From positions 106,287,031-106,351,030 of the forward strand of contig RSEF01000003.1 in assembly GCA_003993805.1 (NCBI GenBank): 64,000 nucleotides of DNA. Direction: 5' to 3'. Positions 1-14,461 of this stretch are shown in pieces (positions within the stretch are counted from its first letter, which is position 1; each line of letters begins with the position of its first letter). The stretch is from Himantopus leucocephalus. Lineage: Eukaryota > Chordata > Aves > Charadriiformes > Recurvirostridae. A program made the position numbers and the translations under genes. The notes beneath the pieces are model-generated. The model saw only the letters and a program-made list of their open reading frames with translations, was not told where the DNA came from and made no database searches.

Positions 1-3000
1 ATTTGTAAGAAATTGGTAAACGGGGTATATTGGTTAAAAGTCACCAGCTTCGTATTGTTCCTTTAGGGTACTTCCATAGGGATCGAGCCTTCTCAGGAAG
101 AAGAGAGATTTGGCTCTGGACCTCAGGTGTGCTTTAACTGCTAGCTATTGCAAAAGATGAAAAAGGAGCCAAGCTACCCATCTGTGCATCTGTTTAAGGA
201 GAAAGGACTGCTATGTTTTTAGCGCTTGCTGCTGGCTAGTTGAGGGTTTTGCAAATCCTCTTCTTGGGCTCCCACTCTCTGGATGTATTGTATAGAGAGC
301 AGAAAAGCACTATTGATGGGGCGTTGTTTCTAGTAATTGGTAGGGTCCTTAAAATTTAGGTGTAGCGTTTCATGTGGATCTAGTCCATTTTTTCTGTTTT
401 GCATATGGGAAAACAGATGCATATAAAAGTTAAGTGAGTTCTTATTCATCCTGAATGAGAAGCAAATTGTAACGACAGAGTAAGAAGGACAAAAAAGCCA
501 AATAGTCCAAGCAAATACACAGTCTTTAAAAGCTGCCAGAATTAAGCCATGTCAAACTGCTACTGGCAAAGGTGCATAACTGTCATCCCTCCCTGCTGGG
601 GCATTCAGGACGCTGCACTGAGGGTTTGAACGCCACAGTTGATCATTGTTGTTGTGATGGAAATAGGACAAGAGGTGTTTTTTTTAGATAATGAGGTCTT
701 GAGACTTTGGAGGTTGTAGCTAAAGAGTGCCATTCTACTTTCAGAAAATAATTTACATTTACTTCACTAGCATAAGGGTTTCTTTATTTTTAGATTCATA
801 AATATGAAATAGGGATGGAAAGGAATGTAAGTGTATTGTTTTTTTTTATTATTTTCCTTTCTCACATGCTAGTGTTTAATCAGTCTAAGGTTTAATAAAT
901 TATTTTTCTGGATTAAAATAAACCCCTTTTTCTTCACTTTAGGTTAATGAAAACAGATGGGAAAAAAAGGTACATGACTTCTGTATCTGGGAGGTATAAA
1001 AGGCATGTTTTTAAAGGAGTTGCAAAGTCAGCCACAATCCTCATCATTGTTGATTTTTTTGATTCTAGTGTTATCTTTGTGCAAATATTATAGTTATGTA
1101 AAGTCCACAAAAAAACATTTTTTAACATTCTTTTGTTTAATTCATGGTACAGCATCTGTTGCATTGCAACTAGCGGCTTTAAATACAAGCAGCTTTTCAA
1201 ACCCCATGTATTTCCAAACCAGCCCTTAGTAAGAATGACACTACCACATCAATCACTAGCACAGGCCAGCTATAAAATTACAAAACCACTCAGCCATCTG
1301 TATAATTAAAGGCAAACCAAAGTAATCAAGCAAATGTTAAAGAAAATATCTTCATATGGTAAACTTCATCAGTAAAGGCCTACATCTACTGTTTCTGCTT
1401 GGGAAGGAATATATTTTTGTCTCCGATAGGTATGCCGGCTGTCGTTGCTTCCCACTCTTTCGAACAGCATGTCCTGCTATATAGCTGAGAAATGCAGAAA
1501 TATTAGCTGGTGCTCTCTGTGCGGTGTTGAATTCAGTATCTTGAACACAAATACCAGAGGATCAAGAAAAGGAGGTGTGAAGCACAGAGGCTGCATAATG
1601 CCTGGGTGTGTCCTGATAACGCAGGACTTGGTCTCTGCCTGTCTTTCTTTTAATTGGTTTCATAATTCTCCCCAGCTACCTAACATTGCTTTTGTTAAGA
1701 CGGTAGTTTCGTAGTTTCTTGGATGCATTGGGAAGACAGAAGTGAAACTGTGAATCTAGGTTAATTGAAATGCTTACGTGATGTTGATGTGCCAGATTCT
1801 CTGCTGTAAGTCTCAGGAGGAAACTTGCAGTGAGCGTAGCTTGGAGGGTAAGGACAAAGTGACCTCAAGTTTTCCTTTGCTGCTTTCTACATTTAGGCTG
1901 AGTTTGGGTCTGTACGGCCCATAGGCGTAAGTCACAGCAGTTCGAGGGGCTGCTCTGATTTATGAAGTCCTCCCCATAGTCGTTATACCCAAGCACCTTG
2001 CTCCCCAAGGCTGCTTCTATCTCACAGTACCTTGGAGCAGAGGAGGGTGTCTGCCACTCTTATTTCTGCTGTGAGCATTATCTCCAGCACTTCCTTCGCG
2101 TGACATATTGTAAAGGTTGCAAAATTGGAAGCGTGCAGGGCACAAAGCTGCTGGTCCCTTGGAAGTGCTGGCCATAGCTTCTCAAAGCTGTTTCTGCCTC
2201 CTTTTAATTCTGACAAGAGGTCTAAGGATTGATTCAGTCCCGTCGCTTGTGTGCCTGTAGTACTTACCGTTTCCAGTGAACAGGTACCCATGTGAACAGA
2301 AGCATTTCTGATAGTTTATTCTGGATCTAAGATCAAACATTTAAAGACCCGCTTCCCAAAATGGAACCCAAAGTCCAGAATTGGGCAAATAGGCTCCTTA
2401 TAGAAAACCTGAGGAGAATCAGACATTTTAGAAAGGAGTGCCCAACTGCATACTGAACAGAAGTTGTTAGAAGAAGTGTGCTCAAAATCCTGTGCTTTCC
2501 CAGATGATACATAATCTGAACCAGCATCTCCCCCCTGATCCAATCTGGAATTCTTTAGCAGAGTGAGAACCCACATACGTATTCTCCTTTCTCCATCCTG
2601 TGGCAACTCACGCTGCATATTCCACCTCCAAATAAAGTCTCTAGCCACTGTCTTCCAGGTTTGTGTGTGGTTTTGTCTCTTTAAGGATGCATTCAGCTGA
2701 AGCAGTCTTTATGCAGTAAAAATGCATTAATAAGCAGATAAAGAGGCCAGGAAGAAAAGGCGCTCTAGCCTACTGCTGAGAGTGCTCAGCAGGATGGAGG
2801 CAGAGAGGTAGATAGCAAACTTAGCGACCTTCACAGTCTATTGAGAAGAGTATTTTTGGATTGCGACCTTGGATTTTGGTATAAGAACCGTTGTAGGCAC
2901 CTAATAAATCCTGGTTTTGATCTGGCCTTTAGCCATAAGTATGCAAGAACTGGCTTGGAAAGTGACAGTAGAACCTTGGGCACCGAACGCTCCCTGCAAT

Positions 3001-4009
3001 TAAGGGGAAATGCCAGTAGAAGATGACTTGTATAGAACAGGCTAAATAAAGATGATTATTGCTGTAGTTCTGTGTGCATCTCTGAATACCCACATTATGT
3101 GTCTCCGTATTAGTACTGTCATTCCTATGATCTGCTTTTCGTCAAGACTTAGCTACTGTTACTTGTGGGGAAAACAAGCCAGTCTAGCTCATACTGGGGT
3201 GTAAACAACTATGCTTGCTGTGCCTGCTTTTGGGGAGCTTGCAGGGAGTAAGAACAATCGTGAGTGCACTAGTGAAGACATAGCTTTGCTAATAAGGGTT
3301 TATGCTCTTGGAGAAATTACATCGTTTTGTATCAACATCAGAGTCTAGCAGCAAAGTAAACACTTAGGACAGAGAGGGAGGGAAAGAAAGAAAAGGAGTA
3401 TCCAGGAACACTGTATTTTTTCTTCCTGTTTGGAAAAAAGTATGATTTTCCTATTTCTCCTCATTTTGTCCAACAAGAAGGATAGTCTTGTTTAACAACT
3501 GTTATTACTAGACTTGACTGTCAAGTAGTAAACGGGATGACTGTGTGAAGAGGGTAGGGTAGAAATGATCTCAGTTTTGCTCCAGTCCAAATGAATACTT
3601 CATCTAGGCTTGGGTGATGGGTGATGACGTTAAAACAAAACGCTGTGTGGGTGAGCAGAATTAAGGTATGAAAATGAAAATTGTCATAAAACTGGTAGTT
3701 ACAACCAAATTGGAAGAAAAGTTTTGAAGATTTTAATAAATTCGGTGTCAGATAAGCATCAGAATTCTGGAATTACTAAAACTACATCTCAATTTCAATA
3801 ACAAATGATTTTCAAACAAATTACTATTGCCAGGATGATGCTGTATGATTGAAAATAGTAAGTATAAATCTGTGTCTTAAAAGGAGACAAATATGACAGT
3901 TATCAAACTCCTCCTGTGACCTCAGTAGCATACAATGTTTAAAAGCACATTTCCAGCAAATAACAAAGATACGGAAGAAAATAGGAAACAGCCCAAATGT
4001 ACATCATCC
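1..4009. other. Intergenic, nothing recognised
   Basis: AT-rich single-copy-looking DNA. Open frames are short, with no family resemblance. A stretch at about 2,300-2,660 is a little richer in GC and holds AATAAA near 2,632, but no terminal repeats were found. Confidence 0.6.
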
Positions 4010-4460
4010 TGGACTAATCACAGCTATAAAATAATGGCAAAAAAAAAGTGCAGCTGATCTCATTTACCTTGTCTTCAGTAAATAATTTGATACAGTAAGG
4101 CTGGAGTTAATGGGAATTATTAAGGCAACTTTTAATGTACATTCTTTGTAGGAGATCCATCTATAAAACATTCTGGAGGGTAACATACTATTCCTAAACT
4201 ACAAAGGACTTACTATAGATAGGACAGCAATGCTTTATAGGGTGAAATAGGAGGATATTACTTGAATCACCGGAGATCTGGATTGGTAGGAATTACAAGG
4301 ACTTGGTCTGTCTTGTTTAACATTTTGAAATTACAATTTTTTGTTTACCAGCATGAAATCAAGGAGTGTGCTGACGATGCTGGCTGTTGGCACGGAGTCA
4401 GAAGACAACATCAATAGAGGGTTGAGGGTTGGGGTATTGCTCGGAAGATCTGGATCATCT
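4010..4460 (+). mobile_element. Old CR1/L3-like LINE fragment (reverse-transcriptase region)
   Basis: Badly decayed, but recognisable: CTGATCTCATTTACCTTG and the following TTCAGTAAATAATTTGATAC correspond to the reverse-transcriptase 'DLIYLDFSKAFDT' region. Further along, a remnant of the ADD active-site region lies near 4,368-4,380. Many stops and indels, non-functional. The exact right boundary is unclear and similarity may run on to about 5,000. Confidence 0.6.
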
Positions 4461-7400
4461 CAGTGATGGGAACGATAGAGACAATATAATTAAATGGTAC
4501 AAGTCTATAGATGGGTGTGCCTTTGGGAACTAGTAAGAAATTCTGATATAATGTGGGAACTTATCATCTGGAAACAGCTGAGGAGAAATACTTCAGGCTT
4601 CCATTAGTTGATGAAAATGTGGAATTAAAAAAAAGGGTAAATGGTATTGTAAAATTTAACAAAGATACTCAAGTAAGATAGAGTAAGGGCAAGATCAAGT
4701 AAAAACACGGCTGGAACATAAAATAGTTCTAGTCATCTGTATTGGAGGAGAGGAACTGAAATTGGGAATTGGGCAGAGATAAAGGAACAAGGCAGCCTGT
4801 TTTATGTGAGGTGACTTGAATAACTCAATTTTCTAAGTCTAGTGGAGGGGTGACTGAGAGAATATGGTGGTGTCTGTAGAGATGCCAAGGAGACGAAGAG
4901 CCCTGTACATTACAGAACAGTGCTGGCGGAACGTATGCATGTAAACTGGCCACAAATAGACTTGGATGGGAAACAAGAAAGTTTCTAGCTATAAATTATG
5001 GGGGGTTGGTACAAAGCCAGCAAGAAAACAAGTACCTGTAGCGTGATCAGTGCATTTTGAAAGGGTTGTATGATGTGGCGATGGGCATCATAGCGATGGA
5101 GTCGGGAGCCCTCAATGTCATTTTCAGTTCTTTGTTTCTGTGGCTACAGACATAATAGTTTGTAAGAAGTGTAGCGCAGCCTGGATGAAAGTGAAACCAA
5201 ACTATTTCACGACCAGTTAAAGACTTTGTGGAGGTCGCATTTTTGTTCAAAACCCACAGTGAATATAATAAAAAACAGCACAGTTTGGACATAACCAAAC
5301 TGGCTTTTTTTCCTTGCTGAAAGAAAACAACCTGGAGGTATTTCTTGCGTGGACCATTAAATGTTCTGTGTGACACAATGTAGAATATTTGCTCTGGATG
5401 CTTGAAAGAAGAGAGGCACTCCGATTTTTTATCTCATAGCGTGGAGATAAGGAAATTCTACTTTTGTCCAAGGGAATTTGAAGCAGAATTCTACTTCTGA
5501 GGAAGCTGTCAAAGGACTGGGGATCCCTGAAGTGGGAGAAAGGGGAAATTCTTCCTCGCGTTGAAGCTGTTGCCCTGCACAGAGGCACTGAGTTCGTTGG
5601 GTCAGCGAGGAGGAGCATGAGAATCATGGCTTCCCACCCTGGGAACCAGCGCACTCCCTTGGGAGGTGTGTCCCCATCCCTCTCCGTCTGGACAAAATCA
5701 AAGTGGTAACAGGCAGGATCGAGCGTAGCCTGCCTCAAAACAGCCCCCGCTGAGGGGTCTCTGCTACCTAAGTGAATGCTCTGATCATTGAGCTGTTGGG
5801 TAATTGGGGACTTTCCTCCAACAGAGTTTATCCCCTCCTTTGTTTTTTTTCCAGCCAAAACTATTCAGCAAATTTGAAGCAAATAGTTTAGACATGACTG
5901 AAACCACATTTTCCGGGGAATTAACTACGAAAATAAATAAATAAATCATCCAGTTCTAACTATTGCCACTTCTAAAATCTATGCTGCTTCTTTTCCACCT
6001 AAATGAAAACATTTTTATCTTTTTTTAAGTATAAGAGTTTGACCCATCTACCCAGCCAGGGTAATAAATTAGGGCTCATTAATTATGCTATTCTGGGGCA
6101 CAAGAGGCCTATTATAGCACTTACAACTAATGCGTATTTCTTTAGCTTACCAGTTTTTTCCTCTCTTTGCAGCCCCTTTCATCCATTCAGTTCCAACTGC
6201 TGGTCCCTGTAGGAGGGGGGACTCATCACTACTAAATTTCCATCTTTTTCTAGTCACCTAATTTAGAATCTTTGTCACTGAGCGTGCTGCTAACTTGCTG
6301 ATAGTTTAAATAGGTTATGCCATGCCATAAGGTACAAACAAAATCATAGGAAACAAAAAAAAAAAAAAGAAATATCTAGCTGGAGTTGATAAAAGTGCAG
6401 GAAATGTTACTGTAAAACAGAATTCCAGTTCTGAGCCAAGTGCTGGATGTGATGCTGCCTGCAGAGTGGCAGCATAAAGAGACATTTCACTTCAGAAAAG
6501 AACAGTATTTGGGTTTTTCAGAATTTTCTGAGCAGCTATCCAAGATTTTCCCTACAACAAGTATTGCAGGCAGGCAGCTGCAGAGCCTGCAGAGTCAGTC
6601 GGCGGGTACTGCCACAGCACAGACCCCTGAGCTTCCAAGACCTGGAAGCCCTTGAACTTGGGCTGTCAAAAAGACTTGGGTGGATTGTGTCTGATGTGCG
6701 GGAAGGAAAACAGGGATCTGCGGGTAGGGGGGGAAGCCGTTTGCTTTCCACCAAATTGAAATTTTACGGCAGAAAATTGTTCAACCAGAAGATTTCTGAT
6801 CAGCTCGCTTGGACCTTGTGGCACACTGGTGTTGTGTCACATCTTTCCACATCAGTAGTTTCCAAACACTTTCCCTAGACCATGGTAAGTGGCCCTCCGG
6901 TATATTCTTTCCAGCGTTTTCAATTACTGTTTGATGCTGACTGTAATTTGCAGCTGGCCAGAAACGTGACGTGGTGGTTTGGCGATTCAGAAGCCGGTGG
7001 AAGGATGGTTGCAGACATCCCTCTAGTGGCTCCACAGCCTCTGGGAAGCCGGTGAGCAGCTCTGGCGATCCCCAGGCTCAGCATGGACACCGGGTGCGTG
7101 TCTATATGTTTGAGTCTTTGCACGCTGTGCAGTTCAGTCAGTGTGGGGCTTGGGACCTGTCAGATATAAATGGATAAGAAATAGTGGGTAATCCTACCTT
7201 CTTTTCCCTTTCACCAAAGGTGCCCTTGAAACTCCACACCAGTTCAGGCTGTTTCAAGTGTTTATTGCACGCAAGCCACGATGCTGGAAGGACGTACCCA
7301 TTTCAGTTCCTCTCTGGCCACTGTAAAAAAGATGTCCTGAGAGGTGAAAAGGGGGCAAGGAAAGGGTTAATCCGATCTCTAGGCTTTTTTAAATGGCAGA

Positions 7401-10400
7401 TTATTTAACCTAGAGAAGGAAAAATTTTGTCATCGTTGAAAAAAATGCAATTTATACTGAAGAATAATCAGATATTTCAGATTTTCTTGTCTCACAATAC
7501 CAGACTGATAGGATACCAAAGAAAAAAAAACCCCACTGTATGTAAAATAACCATAAGGAACATTTATTTGTACATTAGTACATTTTGGCTTCTCAATTGA
7601 AATTGTCAACAAGATGCTAATTTTGATTATGTGTTTGGAACATCAAATTTGTTTTGCCATTTCATTTCTTAAAGGACACATAGTGAAGACTGAGAGCATC
7701 AGTAAGCCCTGGGGTAGCATCTTTCAAGGTAGCAGAGAGCTTTCCAGCGCTGTCTTCACAGAGAATCTTCTCCCGGGGCACCTGGGAGGACATAGCACTG
7801 ACCATGATCACTTCACGAAGCACAACAAAAGTCCAAGGACTGCCTTTGCTGTTGCCGGGGTTTGTGGGACAGGAATGCTGTGGCCGGTCCTGGGGAAGGA
7901 GGTACGCTCTGAGGGGTCACTGCAGAGCAGAGCCGATGGGGGTTTGCAGAGGAGATCAAGGCGGTCACCCCTTTTTTGCAGGTGGGCACAGCACAGAGGA
8001 CTGATTTATCCAGAGGCAGCAAGCTGCCTGATGGCAGCATGATGCGGTGTTGAAAGGAAATGTGGGTTTATATGTAAGTAAAACTGTCCTTAGAGGACAG
8101 CCCACGTTGAGATTCTCTCTACATGGAAACAGAAACCCCAAATCTCGTCCTTCTGATAATCATAGTTCTGTATCTCAGTAATTCATCTGTACTACCAGCA
8201 TTACCGTTGTCAATCTATTATTACTTCTAAACTGAGAGTTACCTATGCAAAATAGGAAGTGTAACAATTCAGTTCCAAGTATAATTTATTCACCTTACTT
8301 GTGCCCATTTCAAAGCCACCATTTGCTGTCAATAAAGCACACGGCTGAATGACTATTTCCAATTGTACCTTGATTTTGTTAAACTGATCAGAAGTGATTA
8401 ATTGAATGAACAGACACCATCCTGATCGGTTTTTCATTTCAAAGGCGATAAAAAACTTTTAAAGTGGCGTTGGGGAGGGGGATTTTTTTTCCCTTTTACA
8501 GCTGTATCATTTTCTCTCCAAATCGTAAATGCCGTTTTGTAGGCTTCCCTCACTATCTCACAAAAATAGCTCCCACTTGTCAATTAAAGAAATGGCCCAT
8601 TGGCATAAAGCCAGCAGAGGGAGCATAAATGCCTGAGAAGTTTTCAGGCAACATCTATGTAAACAATTATTGTTGTCTTGTTTTCATTTCTAGGCAACGG
8701 ATCCTCAGAGAGACATACATAGCACACAGACAATATCTGGACAGCCGTCCAACCCCTTCTGTCCAGACTATAACAGTCTATATTTTCTCCATGTATGAAG
8801 GAACAGTATTTTACAAATTGGGAATAAAAGATATTTTCATGTGGAAGATACTTGTTTTTAAGAATCTGTGAAGTGATCATTTAGTGTCACAAATTTAAAC
8901 CCTTTTTAAAAAGAAGATTACTGAGCTTCATTCTCCAGTATATTTTTAATACATTCTGGAGTCTTTCAGACTGGAAGAAACACATAACTAATCAATAAAT
9001 ATACAGTAAATCCGTATTTTCCTTTTGTGCTATTCGGTGGCGCAGGGCTGCCAGTGATACTTTCCAAACAAATCAAAAGCACTGATCTGTGCACTGAGAC
9101 TGCCAACCTGTGTGTCAACTTTGGCAATCAGAAGACTGACATTTGTATTTATCCCTTTATTCAGTTCTTCAAGAAAAATCTGCAATTAAGGCTTGTTTGA
9201 TCTACAAAGAAAGGCAATGCTAATGTTTTCACAGTATTTTCCTTTTATTTTCAAACATATAATCACAGGAAGAATTGATTCTACAGTTCTTGAGGCAAAT
9301 CTCTGTATTTCCCTCGTGAATATTCTCCCAGGATGGGATCATTTTGTATCATTTCAAAGTTGTTTGTCAGCTGAATGACAGAAAGCATCATCTCCGATGG
9401 CCTCGCACCAGTTTGAAGGCCTTCCACACATTGCTGGGCAGTTAAGGTTGGATCTGTCTCTAACACCAGAGGGATTTTTGCAAAAAGAAACTGTTTCTTT
9501 CACAAAACGGAAGTATTAATCAGCGTTGATGATGAGAACATTGCTTGGTAAAAAGGTTCTTTGAGGATTTGTGGGGAGTAGCATTGTCAAGTAAATCACG
9601 GTTCTCTGCTCCCAACTACAAATGCCGTGCAACCTGCCTTAGCATAAGGGATGGAGGCAGCGTGTGGATACTGTCCTTCTTTTGTAGGTGTTTTATGGAT
9701 TGTGAAGAGGAAGTTCTACTATCACAAATAACTACTGGGAAGTTTGGTTCGATCCTTGAGTGCCCAGCTAATAGCAGAGTGGCTGGTATTACTCTAGAGT
9801 ACTTTCACAGCTCTTTATGGTCAGGCAGAAATGGGCTGAATGATCATGAGTCTCACCAGCAGAAAACAGTTCGTTCATTCATTCATTCTACATACAGTTT
9901 ATTTTCTGGACACTTCTGAACAAGAGCACAGGCAGAGTACAACCTGGCAGATAGGAACGTCAGAAGACAGCCCCATCACAGTTTGCAGAAAGATGAATCT
10001 CACCAATAACAGCATTAGAGATACCGACTGTGTGTCCTCCTTTTCGGAATCACTTAATGCCTTCCCTCATTCCAGATGCTGTGCTAAATTTTACCACTTG
10101 CAATATTTAGTAGGATATGTTTCATACAGGTACCTGTGGTCAACAACTTCTTTTCGTGTGCTCATAAAGAAAATAGAGATGGGTCATCGCCTGCAGCTAG
10201 AGCTGCAAATAATGGAGAGAAATTCCCCCTTTGCTGGTGGAATCCCAGCTGTCTCTCAAATATTTCGGTCACGCTAAATCTCAGCCAGAAATTTTGATCG
10301 TCAGAGAAGTCTGTATCTAGCTTCAACCTTTACCGTCAATGACTAGTATAATAAACATGGGGGCTCTTGACCTTGTTTTACTCTTCAATTTTGCACGTAT

Positions 10401-13400
10401 TTGCTTCTTAAGTTGTGCTTAAAGGTCTGGGCCCATCTCTAATTTACAATCCCCTTTAAAACTTTATTATCCAAATAAATTCTGAAATGTTTCTACCGGA
10501 CTTTGAACTTTTCTTCTGACAGATAACTTTTATTTTCACATTTGGAAATGAACTCTTTTAATGTTGAGGTCACAGCTTGTGCACACAAATGTTATCCTAG
10601 GTTTAGGAGCCAGCAAGCCTCTTAAGAATTTGTGTGCCTTGTAATTAAAATATATATAAGAACAGGTTTTCCGTTTCTGAGCTTGCTGAAACTTTATATC
10701 TGATCTGACACCTTCCTAATTTGCAAAAAAAAACTTTTATCAATTTTTGTTTCATTTTTCATGACGTGCAATTTGGCTGCATGTTAGGGAAGCAACAACT
10801 ACTGCCGTAACCTGCTTGTGACATTTTTATGGTTATAGATGGGAAAAAGGGGGGGGAGAAAGACTGCCTTAGAAAATGACAGCCGCAACACCAAAATTGC
10901 TTGTCTGTCCTGAAAAGGATATTGCATTATCTAAAAGCAGTCCTGTGCTGGATTTGCATTAGAATCTACAAAGGACTGAAAGCAAAACTGTTTCAGGAAC
11001 TTGAATAGCTTCTTGCAGATTTTTAGATTCCTGAAGTTTCCATTTGAAGTGCAAAGTTTTCCTTTTGATGAAGCATGCTATGACAATATTAGAGGCCTAA
11101 TAAGAGTCAATAAAAGGCAAACAATATCCTGAGCTTGTACCTTTTGAATTTGCTGTTACAACTTCTCAGATCGTCTCCTGTAGCCCCATCACTTGATCCA
11201 GGGGCGATGCCAAACACTACCTCATTCCCAGATCACGTTGTGAGAAGCTCCCGTAAGCCCACGTAGACGCGGGGGGTGTCCAGACAGCACAGCTACAGTC
11301 CCTCGGACAGCCCACCCTCGGACTGCGGTGGGATGAAAGGAAGGAACCACGTATGAGATAGATACATGGAGACAAACAGGCTCCTCTTTCTCTTTTCCAA
11401 GCATCATTAAGATTTTCTTCCAAACATATACCATGTTTTTTTACAAGTGAGTATCCCAAATCCTTCAGTAAACATCTATGTGAGAAGCCTCGTGTAGATT
11501 TATATAAACTGTACCCAAGCAAGTATAATTAGCCTCAACACACTTCTCACAAATTACTGTTGGCAGATCAGAAGTGGAACCAAAAATAGCAGATTCCTGC
11601 TCCGGATAAACACTTCAGCAGTTACTTAAGTGCCAGCACCGTGCCAGAGCCAGCCTATACACCAAGATCATTCAAACACACGAGGGTTTAAAGCTTGCAG
11701 TCAACTCCAGCTCGTTGGGACCAGCCGATCCTCTAGCGAGCAGGCTAACTTCACCACTGAAAACTACAAGGGCTACAGTGCCTTTTGAAATCGGCATAAT
11801 TTAATTATCCTCATAAATAAGGCTCTACACACACAACAAAAAGATTATTCAAAGTGAAGGAATTTGCTGTCTTTTAAGTGCTTTCCAAAAGATAATAAGT
11901 AAAAGCAATCTTCTCTCTTCCTTACAAATCACATTATTTAAAGACTGCAGTTCACATCTGAAAACTCTGACGAGTAATTTCCCATACCAAATAAGGTCCG
12001 AACTGGCAACTTGTGGCATTTGTTCCAGTTACAGAGTCAGCAAAACCAGGCCATTTTATCATTACAGATCCTGGCAGTTGTATTGCTGATTAATGCATTT
12101 AGATGCTCAGCCATTCTTATTGAAGGAAAGACAAAAACATTATTAGAGCTTTTAAATTTATTACAGGCAGAGTCCTCGAATAGCCGAGGGAAGTGCTTAC
12201 ACATACATATATGCTGGAAATGGACAGCTATGAACTCAACAAAAATACTTCCATCTTAATAACCTTTCAGAAAAAAGTCAAACATTATTATACAAATTCA
12301 GAGTAAGGTCCCATCACATTTACTTTTTAAGTGAGCTTGTAACTTGTATTTAAGTTCAGCATCACTCAGGAGCTTTTCCTCAAGTCCAAGTCTGATCTTT
12401 TCAGCTAGTTGGCGTACTGAGCTTATACAGTACATTGGTTTCCAGTATCGCAAGTGGATAGTACTGTAAATATCCAAGTAATAACAACAAAGTGGTTTAT
12501 TCTTTGAAAGTCCATTTGTTCCACTGAAGGTGCACTATTAAAATAATAAATGTATTTAAGAAAGTAATTATAGTATAGCTGCCATATTACAGCTTCTCCC
12601 ATTGCACTGTGATAATTGTGCAGCTTGAAGTTAAAAGCCAGAATTTCTAGAGATTTGTTAAAAATGAAAAATCCTAATGTTTCAATTAAATAATGTTCTG
12701 CTTCTGAAGACAGACTTCCTTAGCATTAACAAGATGGTTATTTTGCAAAAGCACACTTCCTTACTCCACAGTTCAAAATACTGCATCTTCACCCTAACAT
12801 TCAGGATTAGGCGTTGGTGCTGGAGATTTTTCCACGTTTCAGGGCAAACGTTATCCCAAGTTGTTGAACCAGCATAGGGGGAATCAATACTTCTCTTACA
12901 CACAGATTGCTCTCCTCACCAAAACAGAACAGCAATGCAAAAATCAAATAGCAAGTTTGCCATCTAGAAAGAAGCCAGCCACCGAAGGAAAGGGACAACC
13001 TTTCTGTGCAAAAGATGGTTTAATTTTAACCCCCGCCCCCAGCTTCGTTGGGGCATTTTTATTATGATCTACATATGAAATGTGCTTTCACTTTGTTTGA
13101 TTTATTATTATAACAGCTCAGCTTGCAGTTTGCGTTTTATAGAGATGCAGAAAAATAGTATCCAACACTGAAGTCCTATATTTTGGAGCTGGAAGGTGGT
13201 AGCACGTACACAAGAAGTCAAAATTACTTTCTGACGCAAGCATGCACTCGGTGTATTTCCCAATTTTCATAGTATGCTACTATGCATTTTACAGAACCAG
13301 TGAACCTCAGAAAACTGGATTGACTCTCAGTCTAGATTTAGGTATATTTAAGCTCTTCCGTGTCAAGTGCCCTACCTTATTTGCATTCATTAGTAGAATA

Positions 13401-13819
13401 TAGGGCTTTTAATTTCACAGCATCTGTTTAGAATAGCTGTAGAATTGCTGGTTAAAATGTTCAGCGGATTATTAGCTGTGTTGTTCTCACTTATGAGTAG
13501 GTGGATAGTTGATACTGTGGGACTGGGAAAAATAGGACTTGGGAGTTCTGAATTAAAAACAAACGAACAAAGCCCTCCCCATACAGACAACTATGAAGTA
13601 CACTTTTCCATACTGGAGAGAAATGAGCCTAAGTATGGCATTTGTACAGTGACTCACTTAGAAAACCCAGTCTCAAAATTCTGAAGCCTCACTTTACAGA
13701 TACTAAAGATGGATGAATACAGATGTACTTAACATATTTTTGCAAGCTAAAGCCACAAAGAGATCATGGTACCAGGCTAAAGCTATGCTGTATGTAAACT
13801 CTAGAAACTGGAAGGGACC
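4461..13819. other. Intergenic flank downstream of E2F6, nothing certain
   Basis: AT-rich with patches of higher GC near 5,500-5,850, 6,560-7,120, 7,690-8,000 and 11,200-11,350. The longest open frame is 203 codons (5,247-5,858, minus strand), without recognised domains. The human neighbour on this side is ROCK2, but no kinase or coiled-coil exon of ROCK2 was seen. Confidence 0.6.
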
Positions 13820-13951
13820 AGCGGAGACATTGAAAACCCGCCTGGACACCATCCTGTAACCGTGCTGTAGGTGACCCTGCTCTGGCAGGGGGGTTGGACT
13901 AGATGATCTCCGGAGGTCCCTTCCAACTCTGACCATTCTGTGATTCTGTAA
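13820..13951 (+). mobile_element. CR1 LINE 3' end
   Basis: 5'-truncated CR1 in plus orientation. Shows the typical CGCCTGGACACC, GGTTGGACTAGATGATCT and GGTCCCTTCCAACTCTGACC strings and ends in the 8-bp type repeat ATTCTGTGATTCTG. Confidence 0.93.
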
Positions 13952-14461
13952 TTTAAACAGTTATCGATCATCATTTTTTTTTCTGAAAATTGCTACAGTA
14001 TTGTGACATCACACAATGCTAGCTGCCAGCACCACATATAACAGATTTAAAGTTTTCACATTAGTTTTAAGGTTTGTAGTTACCCAGCGAATTCAAAGAC
14101 AACCCAACACATTCCATTAGACTGACTGATTAGACTATTTAATATTTTTATAAGCTTATTTTATTTCTTTGCTGTACAAAGGCAGAAATGCAAACCATCT
14201 CAATAAATCTACATCAGTAACTAACTAGACATGATACACATATATACAAAAAGCCCAATTATTTAACTTCAGTGTTGATACCATAGTTCATGCAGAGCTG
14301 GATGCAAACAATGCAAACAGCATCTACACAGTGTAAGGCATAACTGTCATGATATTTACATCTTGTTCCATATAGTGAACGTTTCTGATACCCCAGTTCG
14401 TTACATTTCTATTTGACAATCCTGCTTAGTAGTAGTGCAGCCTCAGAACTGAAAAGTGCAT

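Noticed and set aside
5930..5946. AAATAAATAAATAAAT run as a poly(A) signal
   Set aside because: A short tetranucleotide repeat with no upstream coding exon on the plus strand.
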